Assembly: GCA_029265315.1 (NCBI GenBank)
Contig: JAJUJM010000010.1
Coordinates: 1-64,000, forward strand
Direction: 5' to 3'
From: Actinomycetota bacterium
GTDB taxonomy: Bacteria; Actinomycetota; Coriobacteriia; Anaerosomatales; PHET01
DNA length: 64,000 bases
Both the position numbers and the translations under genes were made by a program. Positions 16,911-25,622 of this stretch are shown here, piece by piece. Every line of letters starts with the position of its first letter. The first letter of the stretch is position 1. Under the pieces are notes generated by a model. The model ran no database searches, was not told the origin of the DNA, and worked only from the letters and a program-made list of their open reading frames with translations.

Positions 16911-17368
16911 TCCCCATCGTCGCCGTGCTCGTCCTCGTCGGCGTGGGGATCGAAGTTCGGATCAGCGCTCTTGATCGGACCCGAGATCGGCTCCCGCCCA
17001 TGTCTCCTGAGGTAGTCGTCGACAGCGACCTTGAGTCCGTCGGTCGCAAGCACCGAGCAGTGCATCTTGGCCGGAGGGAGGCCTCCCAGCTCATCGGCGA
17101 CCTGCTGCTTCGTGATGGCGGCGGCTTGTTGGATGGTCATGCCCTTGGCCATCTCGGTGACGATCGAGCTGGTTGCGATGGCCGCACCACACCCAAGCGT
17201 CTGGAACCTCACGTCCGTGATGCGGTCCGCATCGTCGACGGCGATGGTGATCTTCATCATGTCTCCGCACACGGGATTGCCGACCTCACCCACGCCGTCA
17301 GCGTCCTCGATCACGCCCACGTTGCGTGGATTGTTGAAGTGGTCCATGACCTTGTCTGAATACAGCAC
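16898..17368 (-). CDS. iscU: Fe-S cluster assembly scaffold IscU/NifU-like
   Basis: The 156-residue scaffold begins VLYSDKVMDHFNNPRN. Its three ligand cysteines lie in GNPVCGDMM, TLGCGAAIATSS and KMHCSVLA. It receives sulfur from IscS and builds Fe-S clusters for transfer to apoproteins. The C-terminal 25 residues are an Asp/Glu/His-rich tail (DPHADEDEHGDDGE), an extension beyond the usual IscU length of about 128 and possibly metal-binding. The GTG at 17368 has GAAGGA upstream; longer frames lack similarity. It follows iscS by 49 nt. Confidence 0.94.
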   Translation of the reverse strand: MLYSDKVMDHFNNPRNVGVIEDADGVGEVGNPVCGDMMKITIAVDDADRITDVRFQTLGCGAAIATSSIVTEMAKGMTIQQAAAITKQQVADELGGLPPAKMHCSVLATDGLKVAVDDYLRRHGREPISGPIKSADPNFDPHADEDEHGDDGECDL

Positions 17369-17417
17369 GAGCAGGTCCTTCCCGAGAAGTGGTCGACTGT
17401 CGATGCACGCGAAGGCG

Positions 17418-18596
17418 CTATGGACTACCGAACATGCGAGCGTAGACCGGAGACATCGCGCGAAGCCTCTCCACGATGGGTGGGAACACCTCCAAGAAGC
17501 GGTCGACGTCCGCATCGGTCGTGAAACGCCCCAGCGACACTCGGAGGCTCCCGTGGGCCACCTCTTTCGGAACGCCGCATGCCAAGAGCACATGACTGGG
17601 CTCCAAGGAACCGGACGAACAAGCGGACCCTGTGGACACGGCGATACCCTGCGCGTCCAACTGGAGCAACATGGCCTCGCCTTCGACTCCCTTGATCAGG
17701 AGTGGCGCGATGTTGGGTAGGCGCTCCCCGCCGGGAGCGGTCGGCTCTGTGTTCTCCAGACGCGTCGTGACTCCGAGGATGAGACGGTCACGTAGCCTCG
17801 CCAGACGTTCCGACTCCGCCGGCATCTCTCGTACCATGATCTCAAGGGCGGCCGCGAAGCCGACGGCGCCCGCGACGTTCTGCGTTCCTGAACGTTTGCG
17901 GAACTCCTGTCCCCCGCCCTTGAGCATCGGCTCGAACTTCACGTTGCGTCTCAGGTACAGGACCCCTACGCCCTTCGGCCCGTAGATCTTGTGGCCTGAG
18001 AACGTGGCGGCGTCGACTCCGAGCGCATCGACGTCAAACGGCACCTTCCCCAACGTCTGGGCAGCATCCGTATGCATCAGAGCACCGTGCTCGTGTGCGA
18101 CGCGAGCGAGCTCGGCCACGTCGTTGACCGCACCGATCTCGTTGTTCCCGTGCATCACCGAGACAAGCTTGGTATCCGGCCTCATGACCGATGCCAGGTC
18201 CTCGGGGTGTATGTGGCCGTCAGCCCGCGGTGCGAGGTAGCTGACCGCATGCCCTCGCTTCTCAAGCCAGTGCGCGGGCTCCAGGACGGCGTGGTGTTCA
18301 TAGGCGGACACGACAAGATGGGCCGGCCCGTCTGAAGCGCGCGCCATGATTCCGATGAGCGCGGCGTTATCGCCCTCGGTGCCGCCCCCGGTGAAGATGA
18401 TCTCGTCAGGTCTCGATGCGCCTATCGCTTGTGCCACGCGCTCACGCGCGTCCTCCAAGCCGCGGTAGGCGTCTCGTCCCAGGGCGTAGAGCGAGTTCGG
18501 GTTGCCAAAGCGCTCAGTCATGAATGGCAACATCGCGTCGACGACGCGCTGATCGACAGGGGTGGTCGCTGCGTAATCGAAGTAGATGAAGTCCAT
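17418..18596 (-). CDS. iscS: Cysteine desulfurase (IscS/NifS family)
   Basis: The 392-residue PLP enzyme removes sulfur from cysteine and passes it as persulfide to IscU and MnmA. Visible features are YFDYAATTPVD at the N-terminus, TGGGTEGDN, EHHAVLEP, HGNNEIG, HTDAAQTLGK and the PLP lysine in SGHKIYGPKGVG. The persulfide cysteine lies on the loop STGSACSSGS. It sits between iscR and iscU, 12 nt downstream of iscR. This iscR-iscS-iscU-mnmA order is widespread in Firmicutes and actinobacteria without a full isc set. Confidence 0.95.
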   Translation of the reverse strand: MDFIYFDYAATTPVDQRVVDAMLPFMTERFGNPNSLYALGRDAYRGLEDARERVAQAIGASRPDEIIFTGGGTEGDNAALIGIMARASDGPAHLVVSAYEHHAVLEPAHWLEKRGHAVSYLAPRADGHIHPEDLASVMRPDTKLVSVMHGNNEIGAVNDVAELARVAHEHGALMHTDAAQTLGKVPFDVDALGVDAATFSGHKIYGPKGVGVLYLRRNVKFEPMLKGGGQEFRKRSGTQNVAGAVGFAAALEIMVREMPAESERLARLRDRLILGVTTRLENTEPTAPGGERLPNIAPLLIKGVEGEAMLLQLDAQGIAVSTGSACSSGSLEPSHVLLACGVPKEVAHGSLRVSLGRFTTDADVDRFLEVFPPIVERLRAMSPVYARMFGSP

Positions 18597-18608
18597 GGGT
18601 TCCCTTCC

Positions 18609-19049
18609 TTAGGCTCGATCAGCTGGCGACCCATCGAGGACGACCTGGGCGCCGGCGAGCTCACCGATGGTGGTCGAAGCGAAGACGTCTCTGAGGGCCT
18701 GCGTCGCTTTCGACCAGACGGGCGCAGCGGCACAGGCGCCGGCCTGCCCACAGACCTCGCCTCGCTCTGAATCGCAGACGCTTGCGGAGAGGGGCCCCTC
18801 GAGCGCCTCGACGATGTCCAGAACGGTTATGTCATCAGGGTCGCGATTGAGCGAGAAGCCCCCGCGCGCGCCCCGTTGCGCAGAGACGATCCCAGCACGT
18901 CGAAGCGACACGAACACCTGCTCGAGGAATCGCGGGGGGATGCGCCTGCGCTCAGCGATCTCGCGAGCGCTCACGGGGCCGCCGCCAAAGGACACCGCGA
19001 GATCGATCGCGGCGAGCACACCGTATTCACTCTTGGCGGTGAGACGCAT
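18609..19049 (-). CDS. iscR: Rrf2-family [2Fe-2S] transcriptional regulator (IscR-like)
   Basis: The 146-residue protein has an N-terminal winged helix (MRLTAKSEYGVLAAIDLA, then SAREIAERRRIPPRFLEQV) and three cysteines at 92, 100 and 106. They fall in the position of the IscR cluster ligands, although the first spacing is seven residues instead of five. It should sense cluster status and control the isc operon. The ATG at 19049 has GGGGGG upstream; a GTG two codons earlier is also possible. A palindrome sits at the predicted transcription start of its own promoter. Confidence 0.9.
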   Translation of the reverse strand: MRLTAKSEYGVLAAIDLAVSFGGGPVSAREIAERRRIPPRFLEQVFVSLRRAGIVSAQRGARGGFSLNRDPDDITVLDIVEALEGPLSASVCDSERGEVCGQAGACAAAPVWSKATQALRDVFASTTIGELAGAQVVLDGSPADRA

Positions 19050-19076
19050 CGGCACCCCCCGAAACGGGACTAATTC

Positions 19077-19126
19077 CTACTTGATCAGTAGTGTTTGCAT
19101 CATACCCGCGAAGGGCGCGCTGTCAA
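19077..19126 (-). promoter_or_regulatory. iscR operon promoter with palindromic operator
   Basis: On the minus strand, perfect -35 TTGACA (19121-19126), a 16-nt spacer and -10 TATGAT (19099-19104) predict a start near 19092. Immediately downstream lies the palindrome CTACT-GATCA-AGTAG (19077-19091), a plausible binding site for the Rrf2 protein encoded next. This arrangement implies autoregulation. Confidence 0.65.
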
Positions 19127-19244
19127 CATGCATCGCGTCAGAAGGACCGCGCAGAGCCCGTCGCCTGCGATCGACCTTCCATCACCTACATGCGACCACT
19201 GGGCGCAGGCGAAGCATCATCTGTCGAATCGAACAGACGTCGCC

Positions 19245-19273
19245 TTGTATCCACCGACCCTGCGGGCTACCAT
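19245..19273 (+). promoter_or_regulatory. Possible promoter of a small plus-strand transcript
   Basis: TTGTAT (19245-19250), a 17-nt spacer and TACCAT (19268-19273) form a moderate sigma70-type match. It lies in the 369-bp gap between iscR and ribH, about 50 nt upstream of a short ORF with a good ribosome binding site. Confidence 0.3.
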
Positions 19274-19324
19274 GGCGCTCCGCCTCACGCACACGCGAAG
19301 GCGCAGGCCAAGGGAGCCGGATCC

Positions 19325-19375
19325 ATGGCCGACAGCCACCAGGGTGGCGAGGGCCCACTGGATCTGACCCAATGA
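19325..19375 (+). CDS. Possible 16-residue small protein
   Basis: An ATG with AGGGAG eight bases upstream opens a frame encoding MADSHQGGEGPLDLTQ. The peptide is short, acidic and without a membrane segment. It lies between a possible promoter (19245-19273) and a strong hairpin (19382-19413), so it could be a self-contained transcript. There is no homology evidence, and a longer overlapping frame (19091-19375) looks random. Treat as a hypothesis. Confidence 0.25.
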   Translation: MADSHQGGEGPLDLTQ

Positions 19376-19381
19376 CTCCGC

Positions 19382-19413
19382 AGACCCCGGCGCCTAACCG
19401 ACGTCCGGGGTCT
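19382..19413. terminator. Strong hairpin directly after ribH
   Basis: AGACCCCGG and CCGGGGTCT form a perfect 9-bp stem with a 14-nt loop, six bases past the ribH stop codon. It lacks a T-run on either strand, so it may be a non-canonical terminator or an mRNA 3' end stabiliser for the riboflavin operon, and perhaps also end the small plus-strand transcript. Confidence 0.5.
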
Positions 19414-19418
19414 CGGCG

Positions 19419-19886
19419 TCACTCATCGAGGTCCTTCATGAGGGTCGCCATCTCGATGGCCGCGACAGCCGCTTCCCATCCTTTGTTGCCAGCCTTCGTG
19501 CCCGCGCGCTCCACAGCCTGCTCGATGGTGTCTGCGGTGATCACGCCGAACAACACCGGCAGCCCGCTGTCCAGCGAGACCTTCGCGATGCCCTTGCTGA
19601 CCTCCGAGGCGACGTACTCGAAGTGCGGAGTACCGCCACGGATGACGACACCCAGGGCGATCACCGCATCATAGCGTCCTCGCCCGGCCATCCGCGCGGC
19701 AACGAGCGGGATCTCGAAGGCGCCGGGGACCCACGCGACATCGATGTCTGATTCTGCGACACCGTGGCGCACGAGCGCGTCCTGCGCGCCCGCCAGCAGC
19801 CGGGAGCCCAGCAGCTCATTGAACCGACTCACGACGATGCCGATTCGAAGTCCGGTTCCGACAAGATGGCCCTCATACGTCGACAT
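19419..19886 (-). CDS. ribH: 6,7-dimethyl-8-ribityllumazine synthase
   Basis: The 155-residue protein condenses the RibBA and RibD/phosphatase products into lumazine, the substrate of RibE. Family motifs include [48 protein letters not shown] and [13 protein letters not shown]. The ATG at 19886 is chosen for AAAGGA about ten bases upstream; an in-frame ATG at 19895 is too close to it. The start overlaps the ribBA stop by 14 bp, and this is the last gene of the rib operon. Confidence 0.95.
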   Translation of the reverse strand: MSTYEGHLVGTGLRIGIVVSRFNELLGSRLLAGAQDALVRHGVAESDIDVAWVPGAFEIPLVAARMAGRGRYDAVIALGVVIRGGTPHFEYVASEVSKGIAKVSLDSGLPVLFGVITADTIEQAVERAGTKAGNKGWEAAVAAIEMATLMKDLDE

Positions 19887-21135
19887 TTGGCTCATGTCCT
19901 TTCGACAGGCTCGCCCCCTGTGGGAGGTCAAGGGTGTGTGCGAGCTTCTCCTTCTTCGTCCTGAGATACTGGTAATTCGCCGGGCACGCCTCTACTTCAA
20001 GCGGAACCTGTTCGACCACACGAAGCCCGTGGCCCTCCAGACCCACGATCTTTCGCGGATTGTTCGTCAACAGACGGATGGACTCCAACCCCAGGTCCAC
20101 GAGTATCTGCGCCCCGATGCCATAGTCCCGAAGGTCAGCGGGAAAGCCGAGTGCCTCATTGGCCTCCACCGTGTCCGCGCCTCGTTCCTGAAGCTCATAT
20201 GCGCGCAACTTGTTCGCCAACCCGATTCCCCGACCCTCGTGTCCGACGATATAGAGGATGACTCCACGACCTTCGCGCTCGATCCTGCGCATCGCTTCTT
20301 CGAGTTGTGCTCCGCAGTCACAGCGCAGCGAGTGGAACACATCACCCGTCAGACACTCGGAATGGACACGGACCAACACGTCGTCCCGACCAGAGACATC
20401 GCCCTTCACCAGCGCCATGTGGGTGCGTTCGTCGGTGAGCGAGCGATAGCCGATCCCCCGGAACTCACCGAAGCGAGTGGGCAGGGTCACGTCCGCGATG
20501 CGTTCGACGAGTCGTTCCGTCTTGCGCCGGTACCTGATCAGGTCCGCGACGGTGATCATCTTGAGGCCGTGTCGGCGAGCGAACCTCTCGAGCTCGTTGC
20601 GCCTGGCCATCGTTCCGTCGGGGTTTATGATCTCGCAGATCACTCCCGCTGGAGTCAGTCCGGCGAGCCGGGCAAGGTCGACAGCGGCCTCGGTGTGACC
20701 GGCTCGCTCCAGGACCCCGCCCGCGCGGGCCTGGAGCGGGAACACGTGTCCCGGCATCGACAGGTCGCCGGGAGACGTGGCGGGGTCTATGGCTGCGAGG
20801 ATGGTCTCGCATCGGTCCGCAGGCGAGATGCCTGTGGTGATCCTACCTTTGGCCCCGATAGAGACATGGAACGCGGTACCCTGCTCGGAGGTGTTGTTCT
20901 GAGTCATCGGAGGGATCTGGAGCTCCGACAGACGCGACGCTGTCAGCGGCAGACAGACCAGACCTCGGCCATGCGTGATCATGAAGTTGATCGCCTCGGG
21001 GGTGACCTTCTCGGCCGCCATGACGAGGTCGCCCTCGTTCTCGCGATCCTCGTCGTCGACGACCACGAGCATGCGTCCGGCCGCGATCTCCTCGATGGCT
21101 TCTTCTATGGTGGCGAATGGAGGCATGGAACTCAT
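19873..21135 (-). CDS. ribBA: Bifunctional DHBP synthase / GTP cyclohydrolase II
   Basis: Residues 1-205 are 3,4-dihydroxy-2-butanone-4-phosphate synthase, with [32 protein letters not shown] and GHVFPLQA. Residues 206-400 are GTP cyclohydrolase II, with the zinc cysteines in [18 protein letters not shown] and [16 protein letters not shown] plus DYGIGAQIL. Both domains keep their catalytic signatures, so it should feed both branches of riboflavin synthesis. It overlaps ribE by 4 bp and ribH by 14 bp. Confidence 0.96.
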   Translation of the reverse strand: MSSMPPFATIEEAIEEIAAGRMLVVVDDEDRENEGDLVMAAEKVTPEAINFMITHGRGLVCLPLTASRLSELQIPPMTQNNTSEQGTAFHVSIGAKGRITTGISPADRCETILAAIDPATSPGDLSMPGHVFPLQARAGGVLERAGHTEAAVDLARLAGLTPAGVICEIINPDGTMARRNELERFARRHGLKMITVADLIRYRRKTERLVERIADVTLPTRFGEFRGIGYRSLTDERTHMALVKGDVSGRDDVLVRVHSECLTGDVFHSLRCDCGAQLEEAMRRIEREGRGVILYIVGHEGRGIGLANKLRAYELQERGADTVEANEALGFPADLRDYGIGAQILVDLGLESIRLLTNNPRKIVGLEGHGLRVVEQVPLEVEACPANYQYLRTKKEKLAHTLDLPQGASLSKGHEPNVDV

Positions 21136-21797
21136 TTGCCATCCGCGAAATCGCGCAGAAGGTCACCGAGGCCCCGCTTGTGCGCAGTGTCCCCGGCCGC
21201 TTCATGTGCGTACACGGCAACGAACCGTTTGACGTACTTCGCAAGCATGTCGACCTCAAGGTTCACCGGAGCCCCGATCGGCTTGAGTTTGAGCGTGGTG
21301 ACCTCCTCGGTGTGCGGCACCACGGCTGCGGCGATCGACTCGCCGCGCACCTGGGCCACCGTCAAAGAGATCCCGTCAACGGCGATCGAGCCTTTGGGCA
21401 CCACGTACTCGAGCAGTGGCGCGGGCACCTGGAACTGGTAGATGGTGCTGTTGCCGGCGGCATGTCGCATGAGCAACCTGCCGATGCCGTCAACATGCCC
21501 GGTGACCAGGTGGCCGCCAAGACGGTCTGACAGGCGCAACGCACGTTCCAGGTTCACCTTCGAGCCTTGCTGCAGTCCCCCGAGTGTCGTCTTGGCGAGC
21601 GTCTCGTCACTCACGTCGGCCACGAACGCCCCGCGTATGAACTTGGCCACCGTCAGACAGGCCCCATCGACCGCGATGGAGTCACCGATGGCCATGTCAC
21701 GGCCGAACTCCGGGGCGTACACCTCCAGTTGGGCTCCGCCGGACACCCTGTCGGCCCGCGTGATGATGCCCTGTGTCTCGATGAGTCCGGTGAACAT
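21132..21797 (-). CDS. ribE: Riboflavin synthase alpha subunit
   Basis: The 221-residue protein dismutates two lumazines to riboflavin. It starts with the invariant [10 protein letters not shown] and contains two homologous lumazine-binding domains, each with [13 protein letters not shown]- and [12 protein letters not shown]-type motifs and a [10 protein letters not shown] segment. The ATG at 21797 has GGAAGGGG upstream; the open frame begins 17 codons earlier without similarity. It lies 17 nt after ribD and overlaps ribBA by 4 bp. Confidence 0.95.
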   Translation of the reverse strand: MFTGLIETQGIITRADRVSGGAQLEVYAPEFGRDMAIGDSIAVDGACLTVAKFIRGAFVADVSDETLAKTTLGGLQQGSKVNLERALRLSDRLGGHLVTGHVDGIGRLLMRHAAGNSTIYQFQVPAPLLEYVVPKGSIAVDGISLTVAQVRGESIAAAVVPHTEEVTTLKLKPIGAPVNLEVDMLAKYVKRFVAVYAHEAAGDTAHKRGLGDLLRDFADGK

Positions 21798-21814
21798 CGA
21801 ACCCCTTCCTCGCC

Positions 21815-22999
21815 TCACCCGTCCGCCTTCACAGACGAACGTTCCCAAACGGTCACAGCCACGTCGCCCACGACCTCGGCCTCACGCGCGGAGAACGGGC
21901 GAACGAGCGCACCCGATGCCGCGACCCCATGAGACGTCCGATGCGATGCGGTACCCGTCCGGCCCGGCGACCGACCCTGGGCCGGGTCACACTGGAGCAA
22001 TCGCGGCGCGGAGGGCCCCGCGAATCCGCCGCCGGTCACGACGACGAGCGTGTCGATGGCGTCAGCTTCCAGAAACGCACACAAGAGCCTGGGCCCCGGT
22101 TCGACGAGAACATCGTTCACGCCCTGCGTCGCGAGTGTGCGCAACGCACCGACCACCCCCTGGCTCCCATCGTACCGAAGCGCCGTCAGGCCGTCCGATG
22201 ACAGGCTGGCCTCAGGATCAGGCATGGCGTCAGGCAGAAGCAGGACGGTACGAGCACGATCATCAGTGAACACGCGTGCATCAGCGGGAGGCATCGTTTC
22301 ACGTGTGAGCACGACCCGCAACGGCTGGTCGGCGTCCGGGATGCCTGAGGGGTCTCGGGAAGTGAGTTCGGGATCGTCGACCCGAATGGTCGAGGCCCCG
22401 ACCAGTACCGCATCCACACGTGACCGAAGCCGCCGCGTCACCTCACCACCCGAAGGACCGGTCATCGAAGCACGCATATCAGGAGCGAGCGAGGGGCAGG
22501 CATCGAGAGAGACGCCCACTTTGACTATCACACGCGGCACTCCGGTGGCCAGACGCTTGAGCCAACCAGCGTTCAGCTCAGCGAATGGGCTCGGGTCTTT
22601 GGCGACATGAACCACAACACCCGCCTCGCGCAAACGCTCAGCGCCTCCCTGTGCGATCGGGTTGGGATCATTCATGCCGATCGTGACGCTGCGGACCTTC
22701 GCAGCGATGAGCGCATCCGCACACGGTGGCGTCCGACCGTGGTGCGCGCAGGGCTCGAGCGTCACGTAGACGTCGGCCCCACAAGCCTCCGGCCCCGCGT
22801 CCGCGAGGGCGATCACCTCTGCGTGGGGCTGACCGGCGCGCGCATGGAACCCCTCACCGACGACACGACCGTCCTTGACGACCACACAGCCCACGAGTGG
22901 GTTGGGTGCGGCGGTTCCCGATCCGCGCAGCGCAAGGCGTAGCGCATGAGCGAGATACGGATCATCGACTGATGACGAAGCATCGGAGAACAGCGGCAC
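21815..22999 (-). CDS. ribD: Bifunctional riboflavin deaminase/reductase
   Basis: Residues about 12-140 form the zinc deaminase domain, with HAEVIALADAG and CAHHGRTPPC. The C-terminal half is the reductase domain (VIVKVGVSLDACPS, VDAVLVGASTIRVDDPELTSR, VLVEPGPRLLCAFL). The frame is open to an ATG at 23056, but that lies inside the FMN riboswitch. I therefore place the start at the GTG at 22999, with the riboswitch GGAAGG as ribosome binding site about 12 nt upstream. It is the first gene of the operon, so FMN should repress all four rib genes. The last 60 residues look less conserved. Confidence 0.9.
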   Translation of the reverse strand: MPLFSDASSSVDDPYLAHALRLALRGSGTAAPNPLVGCVVVKDGRVVGEGFHARAGQPHAEVIALADAGPEACGADVYVTLEPCAHHGRTPPCADALIAAKVRSVTIGMNDPNPIAQGGAERLREAGVVVHVAKDPSPFAELNAGWLKRLATGVPRVIVKVGVSLDACPSLAPDMRASMTGPSGGEVTRRLRSRVDAVLVGASTIRVDDPELTSRDPSGIPDADQPLRVVLTRETMPPADARVFTDDRARTVLLLPDAMPDPEASLSSDGLTALRYDGSQGVVGALRTLATQGVNDVLVEPGPRLLCAFLEADAIDTLVVVTGGGFAGPSAPRLLQCDPAQGRSPGRTGTASHRTSHGVAASGALVRPFSAREAEVVGDVAVTVWERSSVKADG

Positions 23000-23011
23000 A
23001 GCTGCGCGCAA

Positions 23012-23130
23012 CCTTCCTTCTCCCATCCGGACTTTTACCGTCGGCTCCGGAATCACACCGGATCGGCCCCGGGCTCGGGGTTAGCGGGCTGTCACCGCCG
23101 GTGGGGAATCCCACCCCGCCTTGAAGAAAG
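23012..23130 (-). promoter_or_regulatory. FMN riboswitch (RFN element)
   Basis: Read on the minus strand, the element starts TCTTCAAGGCGGGG. It contains GATTCCCCACCGGCGGT, then AGCCCGC, GATCCGGTGTGATTCCGG and AGCCGACGGT, and closes with AGTCCGGATGGGAGAAGG. These are the conserved RFN blocks in order. The P1 helix pairs CTTTCTTC (23123-23130) with GAAGGAAG (23013-23020), which also contains the only ribosome binding site for ribD. FMN binding should therefore hide it. A TACAAT -10 box lies at 23139-23144, just upstream. Confidence 0.95.
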
Positions 23131-23138
23131 CGTTTCGG

Positions 23139-23144
23139 ATTGTA
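23139..23144 (-). promoter_or_regulatory. -10 box of the riboflavin operon
   Basis: TACAAT on the minus strand sits eight bases upstream of the riboswitch 5' strand. The -35 region at correct spacing (GGTCGT, 23162-23167) is poor. Confidence 0.4.
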
Positions 23145-23171
23145 CCAGCACCATTCCGGAGACGACCAGAG

Positions 23172-23858
23172 TCACGAGATCTCTGAGAGCGCGCGCTCCC
23201 CCGCAGACCTGATGGCATGCATCGCCGCGCCTGGGTCTGGCTGGCCGAAGACCGCGTTACCCGCGACGAAGCAACGTGCGCCCGCCTGTACGCATCTACC
23301 GATCGTCTCGCCCGTGATTCCACCGTCCACCTGTATGAGGGGTGAGACACCTTCGGCGTCGCAGAACTCGGCGAGTTCGGCGACCTTTCGGACGCTGCTG
23401 TCGATGAAGCTCTGTCCGCCGAAGCCGGGGTTGACACTCATGATGAGCACCATGTCGACCTCGGACAGCACCTCCCCGATCAGACCGATGGGGGTAGCGG
23501 GGTTCACCGAGACGCCCGGAGAGGCGCCTGCATCACGTATCGAACGCAGGACGCGGTGCAGGTGGGTGACCGCCTCGACGTGGACGGTGACTGCGTCAGC
23601 TCCCGCGTCCAAGTACCAAGGCAGCGTGGCATCGACGTTGTCAATCATGAGGTGGACGTCGAGCGGGACCCGTGTGACCTTCTTCAAAGCGGAGATCACA
23701 GGCGGACCGATCGTGAGGTTGGGGACGAAGTGGCCGTCCATGACGTCTACGTGGATGTAGTCAGCGCCAGCGGCCTCGACCGCGGCGATGCCGTCCCCCA
23801 GACAGGCGAAGTCCGCCGAGAGTATCGACGGCGCCATCAGGATGCGATCATGTCTCAC
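23172..23858 (-). CDS. rpe: Ribulose-phosphate 3-epimerase
   Basis: The 228-residue TIM-barrel enzyme interconverts ribulose 5-phosphate and xylulose 5-phosphate. Motifs are APSILSADFACLG, HVDVMDGHFVPNLTIGP, DVHLMI, MSVNPGFGGQSFI, QVDGGI and GNAVFG. The GTG at 23858 has AAAGGA eight bases upstream. It is the last gene of the run from hisC and supplies the pentose phosphate that RibBA uses as ribulose 5-phosphate. Its 3' end lies just before the riboflavin promoter. Confidence 0.95.
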   Translation of the reverse strand: MRHDRILMAPSILSADFACLGDGIAAVEAAGADYIHVDVMDGHFVPNLTIGPPVISALKKVTRVPLDVHLMIDNVDATLPWYLDAGADAVTVHVEAVTHLHRVLRSIRDAGASPGVSVNPATPIGLIGEVLSEVDMVLIMSVNPGFGGQSFIDSSVRKVAELAEFCDAEGVSPLIQVDGGITGETIGRCVQAGARCFVAGNAVFGQPDPGAAMHAIRSAGERALSEIS

Positions 23859-23937
23859 GCGGCTGTTCCTTTCACTTCGCCGACCCATGGCGTCGCCGCG
23901 CGAACGTGCTCGTTGCGCCGTGCGCGCCTGATGCCAG

Positions 23938-24975
23938 TCACTCCGGGACCAGCCCTATACCATGCAGTTCGTCGCGCGCCTCCCTGCCCATCAGGAGGTC
24001 GCCGGCTTCCCGGGGGTCCAGACCCTCATAGAGCACCCGCCGGACGGCGTCAGTGATGGGAAGGTCCACGCCAGCCCGACGGCCGAGCGCCGCCACAGAC
24101 AGACAGGCCACGGCTCCTTCCGCCACCATGTGGGTCTTCTCGTAGAACTCCTCCATCGTCCCGCCCTCGGCTATGAACTCACCGATGCCGCGATTGCGCG
24201 AGTGGCGGCTTGTGCAGGTCACCACGAGGTCGCCCATGCCCGCAAGACCCATGTACGTGAGAGGGTTCGCGCCCATCGCCGTCCCCAAGCGGCTCATCTC
24301 CGCCAGTCCCCTGGTCATCAGGGTCGCTTTCGTGTTGTCTCCATAGCCCAGTCCGTCACACATCCCCGCAGCTATGGCGATGACGTTCTTGCTCGCGCCG
24401 CACAGCTCAACGCCCACGACGTCCGGGTTCGTGTAGACCCGGAAGAAGGGGGTCATGAACATGTCCTGGAAGAACTCGCCCACGGCAGGGTCGTAGCTGG
24501 CCACCACCGTCGCGGAGGGAATCCCACGGCTGACCTCCTCGGCATGGTTGGGCCCCGAGAGTCCAGCGATCCTGTCGCGGCCGCCCAACACGTCGACCAG
24601 CACCTCAGTCATCAGCATGAGCGTGTCCTGCTCGACCCCTTTGGACAGGACCACGACAGGCGTGTCGTCGGAAAGGTGTGGTTTCATGCCTTCAGCAGTC
24701 GCGCGTACGCCGATGCTCGGGGTGACCATGACCACGGCCTCGGTGCCCTCAAGCGCCAGGGGCAGGTCACTCGTCGCCCACACGGCGTCCGGCAGGGCGA
24801 CCTCAGGCAGGTAGCGCGGATTGCGGCGGCTTTCGTTCACCCCTTGGGCGATCTCGGGCTCACGCGCCCACAGCCGGACCTCATGGCCACGGCCCCCGAG
24901 CAACCAACTGACCGCCGTCCCCCACGACCCAGCACCGATCACAGAGACACGCACAGGCTTACTCCTCGGTTCCAT
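23938..24975 (-). CDS. gpsA: NAD(P)-dependent glycerol-3-phosphate dehydrogenase
   Basis: The 345-residue protein reduces dihydroxyacetone phosphate to glycerol 3-phosphate for phospholipid synthesis. It has the Rossmann motif VIGAGSWGTAVSWLL, the SKGVEQ and LSGPNHAEEV segments, the catalytic lysine region GASKNVIAIAAGM and GMGDLVVTCTS. The ATG at 24975 is chosen; GTG at 24987 is possible. It overlaps plsY, the acyltransferase that uses its product. Confidence 0.95.
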   Translation of the reverse strand: MEPRSKPVRVSVIGAGSWGTAVSWLLGGRGHEVRLWAREPEIAQGVNESRRNPRYLPEVALPDAVWATSDLPLALEGTEAVVMVTPSIGVRATAEGMKPHLSDDTPVVVLSKGVEQDTLMLMTEVLVDVLGGRDRIAGLSGPNHAEEVSRGIPSATVVASYDPAVGEFFQDMFMTPFFRVYTNPDVVGVELCGASKNVIAIAAGMCDGLGYGDNTKATLMTRGLAEMSRLGTAMGANPLTYMGLAGMGDLVVTCTSRHSRNRGIGEFIAEGGTMEEFYEKTHMVAEGAVACLSVAALGRRAGVDLPITDAVRRVLYEGLDPREAGDLLMGREARDELHGIGLVPE

Positions 24976-25618
24976 TCGCCGTCCCACCGCGTCCAGGCAA
25001 CGTTATCTTACGCTCCTCGCCCCTGATGAGGCGGGCGATGTTGCCTCGATGGCGCCACAACACGAGCGCGGCCAAGCAGGTGATGGTGGTGAGGACGGGC
25101 ACATCTCCCGGGTACAGCCACAGCACGAGCAGCGGATACACGACAGCGATCACGACCGATCCGAGTGACACTATCCGCGTGGACGCGACGATCACCGCGA
25201 AGATCCCCAGTTCGATGAGAGCGGCCAACGGTGTCAGCACGAACAGGGCCCCTGCGGACGTCGCGACACCCTTACCGCCGGACAGTCTGATGTAGGGCGA
25301 ATAGCTGTGACCCATCACAGCAGAGATCATGGCCGCGACACGAGTCCATTCGTATGCGGTGACCGACCATGCTTCAGCGGGCACCACGAAGCCTGCGAAC
25401 AGGACCGCGAACGCCCCCTTGCCTGCATCGAGCAGCAACGTGATGACGGCCGCACGCACCCCAAGGGTACGTAACACATTGGTCGCGCCTAGATTGCCGG
25501 ACCCATGCTCCCTCAGGTCCACGCCGTGCAGACGCTTCCCAACGATGAGGGCCCACGGCACACCTCCTACCAGGTACGCCACTCCGACGGTCACCACGAT
25601 CCGAACAGCGAGTTCCAT
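24959..25618 (-). CDS. plsY: Acyl-phosphate:glycerol-3-phosphate acyltransferase PlsY
   Basis: The 219-residue membrane protein has about five hydrophobic segments and the PlsY motifs SGNLGATNVLRTLG and SGGKGVATSAG, with GAGKGAF-like DAGKGAFAV. It transfers acyl groups from acyl phosphate to glycerol 3-phosphate, the first step of phosphatidic acid synthesis. PlsC for the second step lies upstream in the same run. The start is 4 nt from the der stop. Confidence 0.94.
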   Translation of the reverse strand: MELAVRIVVTVGVAYLVGGVPWALIVGKRLHGVDLREHGSGNLGATNVLRTLGVRAAVITLLLDAGKGAFAVLFAGFVVPAEAWSVTAYEWTRVAAMISAVMGHSYSPYIRLSGGKGVATSAGALFVLTPLAALIELGIFAVIVASTRIVSLGSVVIAVVYPLLVLWLYPGDVPVLTTITCLAALVLWRHRGNIARLIRGEERKITLPGRGGTANGTEE

Positions 25619-25622
25619 CAGG

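Noticed and set aside
19091-19375. 94-codon plus-strand frame between iscR and ribH
   Set aside because: Its first half overlaps the iscR promoter and shows no protein-like composition; only the last 16 codons have a ribosome binding site.
23000-23056. ATG at 23056 as ribD start
   Set aside because: It lies within conserved FMN riboswitch sequence.
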